Below, piece by piece: positions 1-11,303 of a DNA stretch of 64,000 nt. A program made the position numbers and the translations under genes. The stretch covers positions 19,077,782 to 19,141,781 of the forward strand of contig CM064519.1 of the NCBI GenBank assembly GCA_032716605.1, in the 5' to 3' direction. Below the pieces are notes generated by a model that had not been told where the DNA came from, searched no databases, and was given only the letters and a program-made list of their open reading frames with translations. Positions within the stretch are counted from its first letter, which is position 1. Each line of letters begins with the position of its first letter. The stretch comes from Paralithodes platypus. Lineage: Eukaryota; Arthropoda; Malacostraca; Decapoda; Lithodidae.

Positions 1-102
1 TATAGTGGAGTTACTTCGACATACCCGAGATATAGTGGAGTTACTTCGACATACCCGAGATATAGTGGAGTTACTTCGACATACCCGAGATATAGTGGAG
101 TT
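1..102. repeat. 30-bp tandem repeat, about 3.4 copies
   Basis: Three identical 30-bp units beginning TATAGTGGAGTTACTTCGAC plus a partial fourth. The array is cut by the window edge, so its full length is unknown. It ends where the sequence turns T-rich. Confidence 0.95.
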
Positions 103-544
103 TTCTTTGTGTTCGTTTTTAATAAGGCTTGTCATTTTGGTTTTAATATTTTTTGTCTTTTTCTCGTAATATCGTCCTTTTTTATTACTGCATTTTCATT
201 TCTAAGGCTCTTTGCTAGTGTTTACATTATCTGTTTGCCTTCCTTCTCTTATTACATCGTTCTTATACTATATATTTTCATTTCTACCGCTATTTGCTAC
301 TCAATATATTATCGTATTGCTTCCCTTCTCTTGCTACATCGTTTTTTTTTCTGATACTTCTTTCAATTATTTTCCTGCTTTTCCCTTATGAGGGTACATC
401 TTCCTTCTTGAGGCTCATACTCAAGGGATATACAATGACATAATTGGAATGCACTGAAACCTTGCTTTCTTGCATTCAGACTCACAGCAGACGATTATAT
501 CAAGGCAAGGGATCACGTCGTCAAAGGTAAATATTCTCCTATTC
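103..544. other. T-rich spacer with a diverged direct duplication
   Basis: Positions about 188-262 and 275-345 are diverged copies of one another (both contain TTTTCATTTCTA and CCCTTCTCTTGCTACATCGT-like text). An 81-residue open frame here is hydrophobic only because the DNA is T-rich. No gene is seen. Confidence 0.5.
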
Positions 545-835
545 TTAAGGGGAGGTATTTAGTTTGTTCCCTAGACCTCCATCAAGCTTAAAATTACATC
601 CCAAGATAAGTTTGTACATTTTTCGGTAGAAAAATGTCCAGGCCGGAGGCCGGTCCCTCTTAAATTACAGGCTCGCTACCGCTCGCCAGGAAAAAAAATC
701 AACACCAAAATGACACGAAAGATCTTAAAATTGACAGATATGGGGCAAAAGCTCTTAAAATCGCCAAACTAATGGGGCGAACGTCGTAAAATCTCAAAAG
801 CAATGGGGCTTAATATGAGGGAGAAAGAGGGCCAC
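545..835 (+). mobile_element. TTAA-MITE family A, copy A1 (3' end lost)
   Basis: It starts at TTAAGGGGAGG and follows the family A order: CCTCCATCAAGCTT, a 9-bp hairpin with stem ACATTTTTC and loop GGTA, a GGCC-type hairpin, GGCTCGCTACCGCTCGCCAG, then degenerate 31-bp repeats with TGGGGC cores. The terminal CTCCCCTTAA is missing. Family A encodes no protein, so mobility would need a transposase in trans (inference). Confidence 0.85.
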
Positions 836-871
836 CCCAACTTCTCTCTATATTTCTCAACCGTATTAACG

Positions 872-1217
872 TCTTCTGCTACCCATTACTGTTACCTTCA
901 CGCCCCCTTCTGCTACCCATTGCTGTTACCTTCACGCCCCCTTCTGCTACCCATTGCTGTTACCTTCACGCCCCCTTCTGCTACCCATTGCTGTTACCTT
1001 CACGCCCCCTTCTGCTACCCATTGCTGTTACCTTCACGCCCCCTTCTGCTACCCATTGCTGTTACCTTCACGCCCCCTTCTGCTACCCATTGCTGTTACC
1101 TTCACGCCCCCTTCTGCTACCCATTGCTGTTACCTTCACGCCCCCTTCTGCTACCCATTGCTGTTACCTTCACGCCCCCTTCTGCTACCCATTGCTGTTA
1201 CCTTCACGCCCCCTTCC
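872..1217. repeat. 34-bp tandem repeat, about 10 copies
   Basis: The unit is CCTTCACGCCCCCTTCTGCT followed by ACCCATTGCTGTTA. Copies are nearly identical, so young or homogenised. Three overlapping open frames are read-throughs of this array and are not genes. Confidence 0.95.
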
Positions 1218-1880
1218 ACATTAGTCTAATTACACCTGATGAGTGACCCTACAGTACACAGAGACTCCACACCTGTTGATATATTAGGCCTTTTGTTATC
1301 ACATACACACACACACAAACCATACATTGTATTTTATTTACATACATACACACCCACCCACCCACCCACACCCACACATACTGCATACACAAACATCTTC
1401 TCTAAAATCCGAGCCAAATTGCGTCTGTTCCAATATACTTTTTTCCTGAATATGGCCTATAGGCATGCATTCCTTATTAGCGTAGTGATGATCAGTGAAT
1501 GTGTTAAGTGTTCTATTCCAATTATTTCCTGTGTAATCATTATATCAGAATAGGATTCAAGAATAATCCCACGACTATGAAGACAACCAAACGGGAGGCC
1601 GTTGTCAAAGGCTTACTTCTCACAACTTACATAAATGTAATATAATCTGATATAAGAAAATAAACAGCTTTGCTAGTTAATAATGACTACAGAACTTTTC
1701 CACCTGAAATATATGACAATGTTTTCGATCATATTCGCCGTCACACAGGTATTTGCTATGCTTTATTTCCACATTCACGTGTAGGAATGTTGGATTAAAA
1801 TCAAAATACTAATTCCCAAACATCATTAAAAGGTACTATGATCAAAATATGAAAACCGCAATAGTTTCTCCTGTATAAAT
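1218..1880. other. Spacer with a short CA/CCCA microsatellite
   Basis: Positions 1299-1378 hold (AC)n and CACCC-type repeats. The rest is AT-rich DNA without recognisable coding or repeat structure. Confidence 0.4.
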
Positions 1881-1900
1881 GTGTGTTGTAAAGTCGTCCC

Positions 1901-2250
1901 CCCCCCCCCCCCTACACCTGACCATTTATGTTCCCCCCCAAATGACGTGTCCCCCAGCTTCCCTACTTTACCTTATCTACTGAGGCATCAGAAAGGGGGG
2001 GGGGGGGGTCCCGTGGCTCTTTCATCTACCCCCCTCCCCCCTACTCTCTCTCTCTCTCTCTCTCTGATGTAATTATAATACTTGTGTAACATTTGTACCT
2101 CTCTCAATAAAACAATCAAATCAAATCGCTATCTCGCTATCTCTCTATCTCTTTCTCTCTCAGGGTGGAGTGTAGTGAGAGTTTCTGCTTTGCTACACGT
2201 TTTATTTTACTCTCCCTTACCTTGTTTTATTTTACTCTCCCTTACCTTGT
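1901..2250. repeat. Low-complexity block: C-run, G-run, CT microsatellite, 25-bp duplication
   Basis: Poly-C near 1901-1911, poly-G near 1996-2008, (CT)n near 2042-2064, CTAT-type repeats near 2128-2160, and two copies of a 25-bp unit TTTTATTTTACTCTCCCTTA at 2199-2250. Confidence 0.7.
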
Positions 2251-2479
2251 TTTCATCTTAATTTCTACCAGATTAAAGTAATAGCCAGCTAATGTAGCGA
2301 GTGCATCTTTCTAAACCTAATCAATCTGTCGGTTTTTGTTATCTCTGAAGGGAACAAACACAATCGGTCAAACTACGATAATCATCTCACAGTCCAGTTT
2401 CCGACCCCTCAAAGTATATGCCCTCCAAAAGAACGCCCGGAAAAAGTTGGCAGTATAAAACAGCTCGTGTAACTCGGTC
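2251..2479. other. Unassigned spacer
   Basis: Unique-looking sequence between the low-complexity block and A2. I see no open frame, RNA gene or repeat in it. Confidence 0.3.
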
Positions 2480-2819
2480 TTAAGGGGAGATGGGTGGTCT
2501 TTCTGGCCCCCTTTCTCCCTCATGTTAAGAAGACTCATTTGTTTTAAGGTTATAAGACGATTTTAACACCTTTCGCACCAATTTCGTTGTCAATTTTAAG
2601 ATCTTTCGTTGCATTTAGGTGTCAATTTTTTCCTGGCGAGCGATAGCGAGCCTACAATTTTAAGAGGAACCGATACCGAAAAATGTACAAATTTATCTTG
2701 AAGGGGGTTCTAGGGGTGTTTTCCTAAGTTTGATGGAGGTCTATCAAGGGAAAAACAAGGAATAAATGAATTAAGACCCTCCCCCCCCAAAAAAAAAACC
2801 CCGGCCCATCTCCCCTTAA
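2480..2819 (-). mobile_element. TTAA-MITE family A, copy A2 (complete)
   Basis: A full copy bounded by TTAAGGGGAGATGGG and CCCATCTCCCCTTAA, in minus orientation. It belongs to the subtype with ATGGGCC-like ends. The GGCC hairpin is degraded. TTAA at both ends fits a TTAA target duplication. Confidence 0.9.
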
Positions 2820-3623
2820 GTCGCCTACTAGTTGTCTCCTCACCCAACCCCCCAAGCCCCTCCTCTAATGACCTACCTGCTAATTACACCACGCCCACCC
2901 ATCTCACGCCCACGGACTTCCTACACTCCCAACCACACACACAACTTCAAATATCCCAGTCACTGTTTTTTAAGTCACTCGCTGTTCACACTGTTCACGC
3001 AAATACGTTGATCGTATGAATACAATTTTAGTATCGTCGTGTCTTGTAAGTCTCGTACTTCATGTATGATGGCAATATGTATGCAGATTACCATAGTCCT
3101 TTTAGTGCAACTAAGCCATTTACTCAATTAACGCAAAACTTTCTTTACTGATCAAAGGTCAAGTATGAATACATTCTCACATATTTATATAAGTTATAAC
3201 TAGAAAATAAGTCAAGCTGAAACACTATACAGGACGGAAAAGGAGAAAACATTATTTTGCATCACATAAATTTGATTTTGAGTTAAGCCAAATATATCCA
3301 TATGATTTTATTGGAAAGTTCAAATGTGCCTCAGGCACCCTAAACATTTTATAAACGTCCCAAAAATATCCCAAAGAGTCTCTCAGATTCCTCAGAAGCC
3401 CCATATAACTTTGAGGAGCCACACATTACATTCCAAATAATAAGTCCAACAATGTCCCAGCGTCCCTAAAACTCCCAAATCAAGGGGTCCCAAAGAGTCT
3501 CCAAAATGTCAAAATTGATTTGAGTACTACATTACCCCCAAAGCAACTATCACTTCGAGGGGCCTTAACATGTTCTCAAAAGTGTTCATAAAGTTAAAAT
3601 CTAAGTCCAAAGGGCCCCAAATT
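2820..3623. other. Unique AT-rich spacer
   Basis: No gene or RNA is recognised. From about 3340 to 3620 the text CCCAAA..GTCCC recurs imperfectly, suggesting a very old decayed tandem repeat leading into the 91-bp array. Confidence 0.35.
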
Positions 3624-4537
3624 GTCCCCGGGAGCCCCGCAGTGTCAGCGCCCCCACCGTCACCACAGCGCCCCCACTCCTCTTGTACATGACTAACTGC
3701 TTCTTTAATGCTTTAATACTTATTGTCCCCGGGAGCCCCACAGTGTCAGCGCCCCCACACACACCCACTCCTCTTGTACATGACTAACTGCTTCTTTAAT
3801 GCTTTAATACTTATTGTCCCCGGGAGCCCCACAGTGTCAGCGCCCCCACACACACCCACTCCTCTTGTACATGACTAACTGCTTCTTTAATGCTTTAATA
3901 CTTATTGTCCCCGGGAGCCCCACAGTGTCAGCGCCCCCACACACACCCACTCCTCTTGTACATGACTAACTGCTTCTTTAATGCTTTAATACTTATTGTC
4001 CCCGGGAGCCCCACAGTGTCAGCGCCCCCACACACACCCACTCCTCTTGTACATGACTAACTGCTTCTTTAATGCTTTAATACTTATTGTCCCCGGGAGC
4101 CCCACAGTGTCAGCGCCCCACACACACCCACTCCTCTTGTACATGACTAACTGCTTCTTTAATGCTTTAATACTTATTGTCCCCGGGAGCCCCACAGTGT
4201 CAGCGCCCCCACACACACCCACTCCTCTTGTACATGACTAACTGCTTCTTTAATGCTTTAATACTTATTGTCCCCGGGAGCCCCACAGTGTCAGCGCCCC
4301 CACACACACCCACTCCTCTTGTACATGACTAACTGCTTCTTTAATGCTTTAATACTTATTGTCCCCGGGAGCCCCACAGTGTCAGCGCCCCCACACACAC
4401 CCACTCCTCTTGTACATGACTAACTGCTTCTTTAATGCTTTAATACTTATTGTCCCCGGGAGCCCCACAGTGTCAGCGCCCCCACACACACCCACTCCTC
4501 TTGTACTAACTGCTTCTTTAATGCTTTAATACTTATT
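3624..4537. repeat. 91-bp tandem repeat, 10 copies
   Basis: The unit starts GTCCCCGGGAGCCCCACAGT and ends TTTAATGCTTTAATACTTATT. The first copy is about 101 bp and the last is shortened. Inner copies are almost identical. Open frames on both strands here are array translations. Confidence 0.95.
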
Positions 4538-5082
4538 CCAAAGACAAGGGAGGGCTGCTCATAGGCCTAAGGTGTTCATCAAGTTCTTAGGCCTACCCCA
4601 GCATGACGGTGGGCAGCGGGGCGGAGGAGGAGCCGGGCTAAAGGACGCGGCCATTTTATTCAGCATTCCTTCGCAACCGATTGTATAACTGGAATGACAA
4701 GTCGGCTCCGTGGTCAACATGATTTATTAACACTATTTTGTTTTATTTTGGTCAACCATTAGAGCAAGTTAAAGTGTAATGTATATAAAAACACAAAATA
4801 CTTTATAGTTTTCCATGCTAGCGTCAACAGCAAACACGATGAGAAATGCAAGTCATTCATTCATTCATTCAGATCTCTCTCTCTCTCTCTCATCGTATAG
4901 CCAGGCCTACTTGCTTACTACACATGCGCCGGGAGGGGTTTACTCACTGATTTCGTAGATCACAGATATGGCGTGACACCGGATAAGATGAACCTAATTA
5001 CGGATTATGATAGAGACGGGTGGGGGATGAAGAGGACGAGCAACATGTGGGTGTCGGGTGAGTGATGAGGGGGACGGGTAAG
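4538..5082. other. Unassigned spacer with ATTC and CT microsatellites
   Basis: Short (ATTC)n at 4854-4871 and (CT)n at 4874-4891. A GC-rich patch near 4600-4660 has no extended open frame. Near 5055-5080 lies a GGTGAGTGATGAGGGGGACG unit that recurs at 5450, on the other side of A3. Confidence 0.4.
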
Positions 5083-5447
5083 TGAAGGGGGTACTATTAG
5101 CTTTTTATGGACCTCCTTCTTACTCGTGTTTGGCATATTAGTTTTGAGATTTTAAGACGTTCCTTCCATAAGTTTGGCGATTTTAATACCTTTCGCCCCA
5201 TTTCGTTGTCAATTTCAAGACCTTTCGTGTCATTTAGGTGTCGATTTTTTCATGGCGAGCGATAGCGAGCCTGTAATTTTAAGAGGAAATGGCCTTCGGC
5301 CAGGAAATTTTTCTATCGAAAAATGTACAAATTTATCTTGTCTAGGGGGTGTTTTTTAAAGCTTGATGAAGGTCTAGCGAGGAAACTAAACAAATATATA
5401 AAATATATATACATATATGGATAAAAAACCAAGCAGTACCCCCTTAA
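5083..5447 (-). mobile_element. TTAA-MITE family A, copy A3
   Basis: A minus-orientation family A copy. The left boundary reads TGAAGGGGGTACT and the right AGTACCCCCTTAA, so one target site is mutated. It contains CATGGCGAGCGATAGCGAGCC and the GGCC hairpin. It sits between two copies of a GTGAGTGATGAGGGG unit, so it probably inserted into a small minisatellite. Confidence 0.85.
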
Positions 5448-5536
5448 CAGGTGAGTGATGAGGGGGACGGGTGACAGATGAGGTGCGGGGGTGAGTGAAG
5501 GAGGAATTATGGCTGAATTGTCCAACATGGATAATG

Positions 5537-5537
<1 letters not shown>

Positions 5538-5590
<53 letters not shown>

Positions 5591-5826
5591 AGGGAGGGAG
5601 GGAGGGAGGGAGAGAGAGAGAGGGGGGGGGGGGAGGGAGGGAGGGAGAGAGAGGGGGGGAGGGAGGGAGGAGAGAGGGGGGAGAGAGAGAGAGGGGGGAG
5701 GGAGGGAGAGAGAGAGAGGGGGGGAGAGAGAGCGAGGGTAGAGAGAGAGAGGTAGAGAGAGAGAGGGGGGGAGGGAGGGAGAGAGAGAGAGAGAGGGGAA
5801 GGGGGAGAGAGAGAGAGAGAGAGAGA
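5538..5826 (+). repeat. Purine tract (AG)n/(GGGA)n, about 290 bp
   Basis: Uninterrupted purine strand of GA dinucleotides mixed with GGGAGGGAGGGA blocks. Such sequence can form triplex DNA and, in the G-run parts, quadruplexes. Long Glu/Arg/Gly or Ser/Leu/Pro frames here are artefacts. Confidence 0.95.
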
Positions 5827-5851
5827 TTTCAACTACCGTATCGCTGATCAA

Positions 5852-6080
5852 CTATACTCTGTTTCTTTTCAACTGACGGTAAATTGCTAAGTTCCCATCA
5901 AGATTTCTCAGTTATTTTGAAGATTTTTGTAGTGAAATATGGTGCTAATTATATGAACTTGGTCTTAATATGATGCAGAGACATAGTAGTTTCATATTAG
6001 TCCATTAAGTATCGATAATTTCGATAAATGAGCTGCTAAGGGATTCAATTTACCGCCTGATGATATGAAACCGAGTATAG
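5852..6080. mobile_element. Family K element, copy K1
   Basis: Long terminal inverted repeats: the left begins CTATACTCTGTTTCTTTTCA and the right ends with the complement of CTATACTCGGTTTCATATCA. Both arms include GACGGTAAATTG or a close variant. About 229 bp, no coding capacity. Outer bases resemble Tc1/mariner-like ends, but the superfamily is uncertain. Confidence 0.75.
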
Positions 6081-6131
6081 TATATCCTTCACGATGTATT
6101 GTGATATTGCCAGTAATTAGGGTTTGCTAAG

Positions 6132-6560
6132 CAGTGTTGGTGGTGTAATGGTTAGAGTGCTTAAGGGCAGGTTTTTAGTGAGTTTCCTAGACTTCCATCA
6201 ATCTTGAAATTACACCCCCTTAACCCCCTTCCAAATTACAAATTACAAATTCCAAATTCTTAAATTACAGGCTCGCTATCGCTCGCCAGGAAAAAATCGA
6301 CACCTAAATGGCACGAAAGGTCTTAAGTGACATAAATGGGGCGAAAGTTCTTAAAATCGTCAAACGTTTTAAAATCTCAAAAACAATTGGGCTAAACATG
6401 AGGGAGAAGGAAGTTAGCAAAACAAATCCCTCAAGTGGAAACCTCCCCTTAAACAAATGTGTGTGTGTGTGATAACCCACGTTCGAATCCAGGTAGATCA
6501 CATAATTATATGCTTTCATTAATTTCATTGGAGGTGTTTGGTGTTGGGGTGAAATTAATA
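6132..6560 (+). mobile_element. tRNA-derived SINE split by family A copy A4
   Basis: The left part (6132-6164) has an A-box-like TGGTGTAATGGTTAGAG. The right part (6449-6560) has GT repeats, a B-box GTTCGAATCC and the tail TTAATTTCATTGG...GGTGTTTGGTG. Family A copy A4 separates the pol III boxes. Comparison with the uninterrupted copy at 25600-25735 supports one original unit. Confidence 0.8.
6161..6452 (+). mobile_element. TTAA-MITE family A, copy A4 (inside a SINE)
   Basis: Bounded by TTAAGGGCAGG and CCTCCCCTTAA. At 292 bp it is shorter than usual because the hairpin segment before the 20-mer is deleted and replaced by AAATT-type repeats. It keeps GGCTCGCTATCGCTCGCCAG and the TGGGGC repeats. 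Confidence 0.88.
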
Positions 6561-6700
6561 ACAACAATAGAATATATCGGTATCTGAAGCTTGGTTCATC
6601 CATTGTATTGCGACCCTGCTACTATTTCCGCCTCGCACTCGCACTCCTCTTATCATAATAACGTACGTATCCAGCAAAACATATTAGCCATCGATGGTAC

Positions 6701-7085
6701 TTAAGGGGGCCCACCTCGCTTTTCTTCTCTTTCTCTCCCTCTCTCTTTGGCTTGCATCCATTCGGCCCCATTCAGCCTACTGTTTTAAGACGTTTACCCC
6801 CATCCAGGTGTTTATATTTTCCTGGCGAGCGGTAGCGAGCCAGCATATATATATTTTTGTTTTGAAAGCAAGCTAAATTTGTACATTTTTCGATCTAAAA
6901 ATTTCTCCGGCGAAGCCGGATTTCTACATACAATGCTGGCTCGCTTTCGCTCGCCAGGAAGAAATCGACACCTGTTTGGGGATAAACGTCTTAAAACAGT
7001 TGGCTGAATGGGGGCCGAATGGATACAAGCCAGAGCAATAGAGAAAAGGAGAGAAAGATAAACAAAAGCAGGTGACCCCCCTTGA
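6701..7085 (+). mobile_element. TTAA-MITE family B, copy B1 (complete)
   Basis: Type copy of family B. TTAAGGGGGCCCACC on the left and GGTGACCCCCCTTGA on the right, so one end is mutated. Arms of about 165 bp are inverted copies (CCATTCGGCCCCATTCAGCC on the left, its complement on the right), each with the GGCGAGCG.TAGCGAGCC motif. The centre holds a 9-bp stem ACATTTTTC and a GCCGG/CCGGC-type hairpin with loop GAA. A transcript would fold into long double-stranded RNA. Confidence 0.92.
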
Positions 7086-7116
7086 AGACACTATTGGGAT
7101 CTATCGTGGACATCCA

Positions 7117-8070
7117 AAATCTTCAGCTTACCGGGTATTCTATAGTTTATAAATCTTCAGCTTACCGGGTATTCTATAGTTTATAAATCTTCAGCTTACC
7201 GGGTATTCTATAGTTTTATAAATCTTCAGCTTACCGGGTATTCTATAGTTTATAAATCTTCAGCTTACCGGGTATTCTATAGTTTATAAATCTTCAGCTT
7301 ACCGGGTATTCTATAGTTTATAAATCTTCAGCTTACCGGGTATTCTATAGTTTATAAATCTTCAGCTTACCGGGTATTCTATAGTTTATAAATCTTCAGC
7401 TTACCGGGTATTCTATAGTTTATAAATCTTCAGCTTACCGGGTATTCTATAGTTTATAAATCTTCAGCTTACCGGGTATTCTATAGTTTATAAATCTTCA
7501 GCTTACCGGGTATTCTATAGTTTTATAAATCTTCAGCTTACCGGGTATTCTATAGTTTATAAATCTTCAGCTTACCGGGTATTCTATAGTTTATAAATCT
7601 TCAGCTTACCGGGTATTCTATAGTTTATAAATCTTCAGCTTACCGGGTATTCTATAGTTTATAAATCTTCAGCTTACCGGGTATTCTATAGTTTATAAAT
7701 CTTCAGCTTACCGGGTATTCTATAGTTTATAAATCTTCAGCTTACCGGGTATTCTATAGTTTATAAATCTTCAGCTTACCGGGTATTCTATAGTTTATAA
7801 ATCTTCAGCTTACCGGGTATTCTATAGTTTATAAATCTTCAGCTTACCGGGTATTCTATAGTTTATAAATCTTCAGCTTACCGGTATTCTATAGTTTATA
7901 AATCTTCAGCTTACCGGTATTCTATAGTTTATAAATCTTCAGCTTACCGGGTATTCTATAGTTTATAAATCTTCAGCTTACCGGGTATTCTATAGTTTAT
8001 AAATCTTCAGCTTATCGGGTATTCTATAGTTTATAAATCTTCAGCTTACCGGGTATTCTATAGTTTATAA
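7117..8070. repeat. 34-bp tandem repeat, about 28 copies
   Basis: The unit begins AAATCTTCAGCTTACCGGGT and ends ATTCTATAGTTTAT. Copies are nearly identical, with occasional one-base length changes (GGT for GGGT; TTTTAT). Only 30 bp separate the array from B1. Confidence 0.97.
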
Positions 8071-8113
8071 AGTTCCCCACATGCCTTTCATCAGTTCATA
8101 ATTATCTCCGCAT

Positions 8114-8340
8114 AATTGACGACTTGCGAGTTTCAGGTTATAAGGAAGTTGGAACCACAAATACTGCTCCAACACAGAAGTACAATAATAGTGTAGGGTT
8201 TTGATGGATAATAGGTATGTTGAATTGGGTTTGATGTGTTTATGAATGCACTATGACCATTGTATAGCGGGTAATTCTGCTAAATATCGATGGTTACAGC
8301 TCCAACTTCCTTATGGAACGAAACTTGCATGTGGTCAATT
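8114..8340 (-). mobile_element. Family C foldback, copy C1
   Basis: A 227-bp element with inverted ends of about 46 bp (AATTGAC.ACTTGCGAGTTTC...AAGGAAGTTGGA). It abuts C2 head to head, sharing the AATT at 8337-8340. No open frame. Superfamily unknown. Confidence 0.85.
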
Positions 8341-8563
8341 GACCACATGCAAGTTTCGTTCTATAAGGAAGTTGGAGCTGTAGATATTGATATTCAGCAG
8401 AATTACCTGTTAAAACGCGGTTGTAGTACATTTATAAACACATAAAACCCATTTCAACATACTCTTTAGCCACTAGAAGCCTACATAATTATTGCATTTC
8501 TATGTACCATCGATATCTACGGCTCCAACTTCCTTATAGCCTGAAACTCGCAAGTGGTCAATT
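8337..8563 (+). mobile_element. Family C foldback, copy C2
   Basis: Exactly 227 bp, like C1 and C3. Ends are AATTGACCACATGCAAG and CTCGCAAGTGGTCAATT. With C1 it forms a palindrome centred on GGTCAATTGACC with arms of about 38 bp. Confidence 0.88.
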
Positions 8564-8694
8564 GCTATAGCATAGGTATAGGTGATGGAGAGTCCCTGTG
8601 CCATGAAGGGCCAACCAGAACACTTAGCATATACAGTACCTGATCCTGTAGTTAATATAGCACCATAAGTCATCTTGGTTTATCTGATGGAAGG

Positions 8695-9022
8695 TTAAGG
8701 GGAGATTTCCACTTGAGGGATTTTTTTTTCTTGACCCCTTTCTCCCTCATGTTTAGCCCCATTGCTTTTGATATTATAAAACGTTTGCCCCATTAGTTTA
8801 GCGATTTTAAGAACTTTCACCCCATATTATGACCTTTCGTGCAATTCAGGTGTCGATTTTATCCTGGCGAGCGATAGCGAGCCTGTAATTTAAGAGGAAC
8901 CGGCCTTCGGCCGGGACATTTTTCTACCGAAAAATGTACAAATTTATCTTGAAAGGGACTCAAGGGGGTGTAATTTTTAGCTTGATGGAGGTCTAGGGAA
9001 CAAACTAAATACCTCCCCTTAA
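8695..9022 (-). mobile_element. TTAA-MITE family A, copy A5 (complete)
   Basis: Bounded by TTAAGGGGAGATTTCC and ACCTCCCCTTAA. The GGCC hairpin (GGCCTTCGGCC) and the 9-bp hairpin are intact. About 55 bp separate it from B2. Confidence 0.92.
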
Positions 9023-9077
9023 GGTGATAAGTGTGTTGTGTTGGATGAAGGATATATACCAGTTGTACATTTAGTGT

Positions 9078-9463
9078 TTAAGGGGGTCACCGGCTCTGTT
9101 TTTTTATCTTTCTCTCTCCTTTTTTCTCTTTCCCTGGCTTGTATCCATTCGGCCCCATTCAGCCAACTGTTTTAAGACGTTTATCCCCAGCCAGGTGTCC
9201 ATTTCTTCCTGGCGAGCGATAGCGAGCCAGCATTGTATAGAGAAATCCGGCTTCGCCAGAGACATTTTTCTATCGAAAAATGTATGCTGTCAAAACAAAA
9301 ATATATATATATATGCTGGCTCGCTACCGCTCGCCAGGAAAATATTAACACCAGGATGGGGGGTAAACGTCTTTAAATAGTAGGCAGAATGGGGCCGAAT
9401 GGATACAAGCCAGCCCAAGCGAGAGGGAGAGAAAGAGAAACAAAGCGAGGTGGGCTCCCTTAA
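9078..9463 (-). mobile_element. TTAA-MITE family B, copy B2 (complete)
   Basis: TTAAGGGGGTCACC on the left and GGTGGGCTCCCTTAA on the right. The centre is in minus orientation (CTTCGCCAGAG, then TTTTTCTATCGAAAAA). TATATA is expanded in the centre. Confidence 0.9.
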
Positions 9464-9638
9464 GAAACCTAGTAGGCCGGTAAGGAGATCGAGTGTGTAC
9501 CAATAATAAGATGCAAATGTACGGTGTGGAAATGTAGGGTATAATGAATTCAAGGGCCGTCTGGAAGAGTTTGCTAGTAGCCAACCCTGAATCATAAGGG
9601 ATATATTAATGAACCTAGCCTAACCTAGTCTACGGTAC

Positions 9639-9964
9639 TTAAGGGGAGGTTTTTAGTTGATTCCCAAGACTTCCATCAAGCTTAAAATTACTCTCCCTTG
9701 ACTCTCCCTTTCAAGACAAATTTGGAAATTTTTCGGTAGAAAAAGCCGGTTCCCCTTAAATTACAGGCTCGCTATCGCTCGCCAGGAAAAAATCGACACC
9801 TAAATGACACGAAAGGTCTTAAAATTGACAGAAATGGGTCGAAAGTTTTTAAAATCGTCAAAATAATGGGGCGAACGTCTTAAAATTAGAAAATCAATGG
9901 GGCTAAACATGAGGGAGAAAGGAGTCAAGAAAAAAAAATCCCTCGAGTGGATATCTCCCCTTAA
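9639..9964 (+). mobile_element. TTAA-MITE family A, copy A6 (complete)
   Basis: TTAAGGGGAGG to ATCTCCCCTTAA. The hairpin stem pair is partly lost. It retains four degenerate 31-bp repeats with CGAAAG..TT.TTAAAAT.G cores. A TTAGG-like tract (CCTAGCCTAACCTAG) lies just upstream. Confidence 0.92.
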
Positions 9965-9987
9965 GACATAATTATTCCACTGTTCTA

Positions 9988-10331
9988 TTAAGGGGCTAGT
10001 GGCTGGATTTTTGGTTTATTAATGCATGTATTCATTTATTTGTTAGTTTCCTCGCTAGACCTCCATCAAGCTTATAAAAACACCCCCTAGACCGCCTTTC
10101 AAGATAAATTTGTACATTTTTCGGTAGCTCCTCTTAGAATTATAGGCTCGCTATCGCTCGCCAGGAAAAAATACACATAAATTGCACGAAAGGTCTTAAA
10201 ATTGACAACGAAATGGGGCGAAAGGTGTTAAAATCGCCAAAATAATGTGCCGACCGTCTTAAATTCTCAAAACTAATGGGGCTAAACGCGAGGGAGAAAG
10301 GGGTCCATCAAAACAAGCACTACCCCCTCAA
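9988..10331 (+). mobile_element. TTAA-MITE family A, copy A7
   Basis: Subtype with GGGGCTAGTGGC...GTCTATTAATTCATGTATTCA between the end and the core. The right boundary is CCCCCTCAA, a mutated TTAA. The small GGCC hairpin is deleted. Confidence 0.85.
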
Positions 10332-10902
10332 TGTAACACATCAACGTAATTATGATTATCAGAGAGGTTATGTGAGTCTGTAGAGATTAGAAATTTAATC
10401 TAATTTAAATAATTAATCATCTTTTAGTACGAATCATTCATTTATCCAACCTATTATTAGATCTTTTATATAAAGTCACGAAGTGGGTGGGATTCATGTG
10501 GGCAGCTGTACAGACGTCGTTAATGGTTTCTCTAAACTACAGCCAGTATGTAATGAAGTTCCGAAGCATTGTATCCATTACAAAGGACCACAGTATCTCA
10601 CTTAGGTTCGATACAGTTTATATAAGTACCGTTGAGATTCAATTTACGTCGACTGGACAAGCAGTATAAAATTCGTTGTGAAAAGAAAACAAAATCAAAT
10701 CATCTCCTCTGTGGGCCCCTTCCCCAGCCTCAAATCACCCTCCCCCCCCCCCCCCCCCTCCACACACACACACACACACACACACACAATAATTTGATTA
10801 CTCAGGCCTCCCTACCGTTTACTTTTATGTAGGCCTATCTAAACCCCCGGTCCGTGTGTAGGCCTATATTGTTACCTGGAAGGCTGTTAGTAATGGTCGT
10901 GT
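10332..10902. other. Spacer with poly-C and CA runs
   Basis: Mostly unique sequence. Poly-C at 10742-10759 is followed by (CA)n at about 10763-10788. A 60-residue open frame at 10487-10669 has no recognised motif and no supporting signals. Confidence 0.35.
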
Positions 10903-11303
10903 TTAATTCATGTGGTGCTCACCTCGCTTGGTTTTCTCTTTCTCTCCCTCTCTCTTTGGCTTGCATCCATTCAGCCCCATTCAGCCTACTATTTTAAGAC
11001 GTTTACGCCCATCCAGGTGTCAATATTTTCCTGGCGAGCGGTAGCGAGCCAGCATATATATATTTTTGTTTTGACAGCAAGCTAAATTTGTACATTTTTC
11101 GATAGAAAAATGTCTCCGGCGAAGCCGGAGTTCTCCATACAGTGCTGGCTCGCTATCGCTCGCCAGGAAGAAATCGACACCTGGATGGGGATAAACGTCT
11201 TAAAACAGTTAGGTGAATGGGGCCGAATGGATACAAGCCAGAAAAAGAGAGAAAAGGAGAGAAAGATAAAAAAGCCGGTGACCCCCCTTAATTCATGTGG
11301 TGC
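10903..11303 (+). mobile_element. TTAA-MITE family B, copy B3, flanked by a 16-bp direct repeat
   Basis: The element body runs about 10919-11287. TTAATTCATGTGGTGC occurs at 10903-10918 and again at 11288-11303. The left TTAAGGGGGCCC is absent and the first flank copy joins directly to TCACCTCGC, while the right end GGTGACCCCCCTTAA is normal. The left terminus therefore looks replaced by a copy of the right flank. Confidence 0.85.

Noticed and set aside
7117..8070. Possible CRISPR array
   Set aside because: The units are head-to-tail identical with no variable spacers, and the context is eukaryotic. The same applies to the other arrays in the window.
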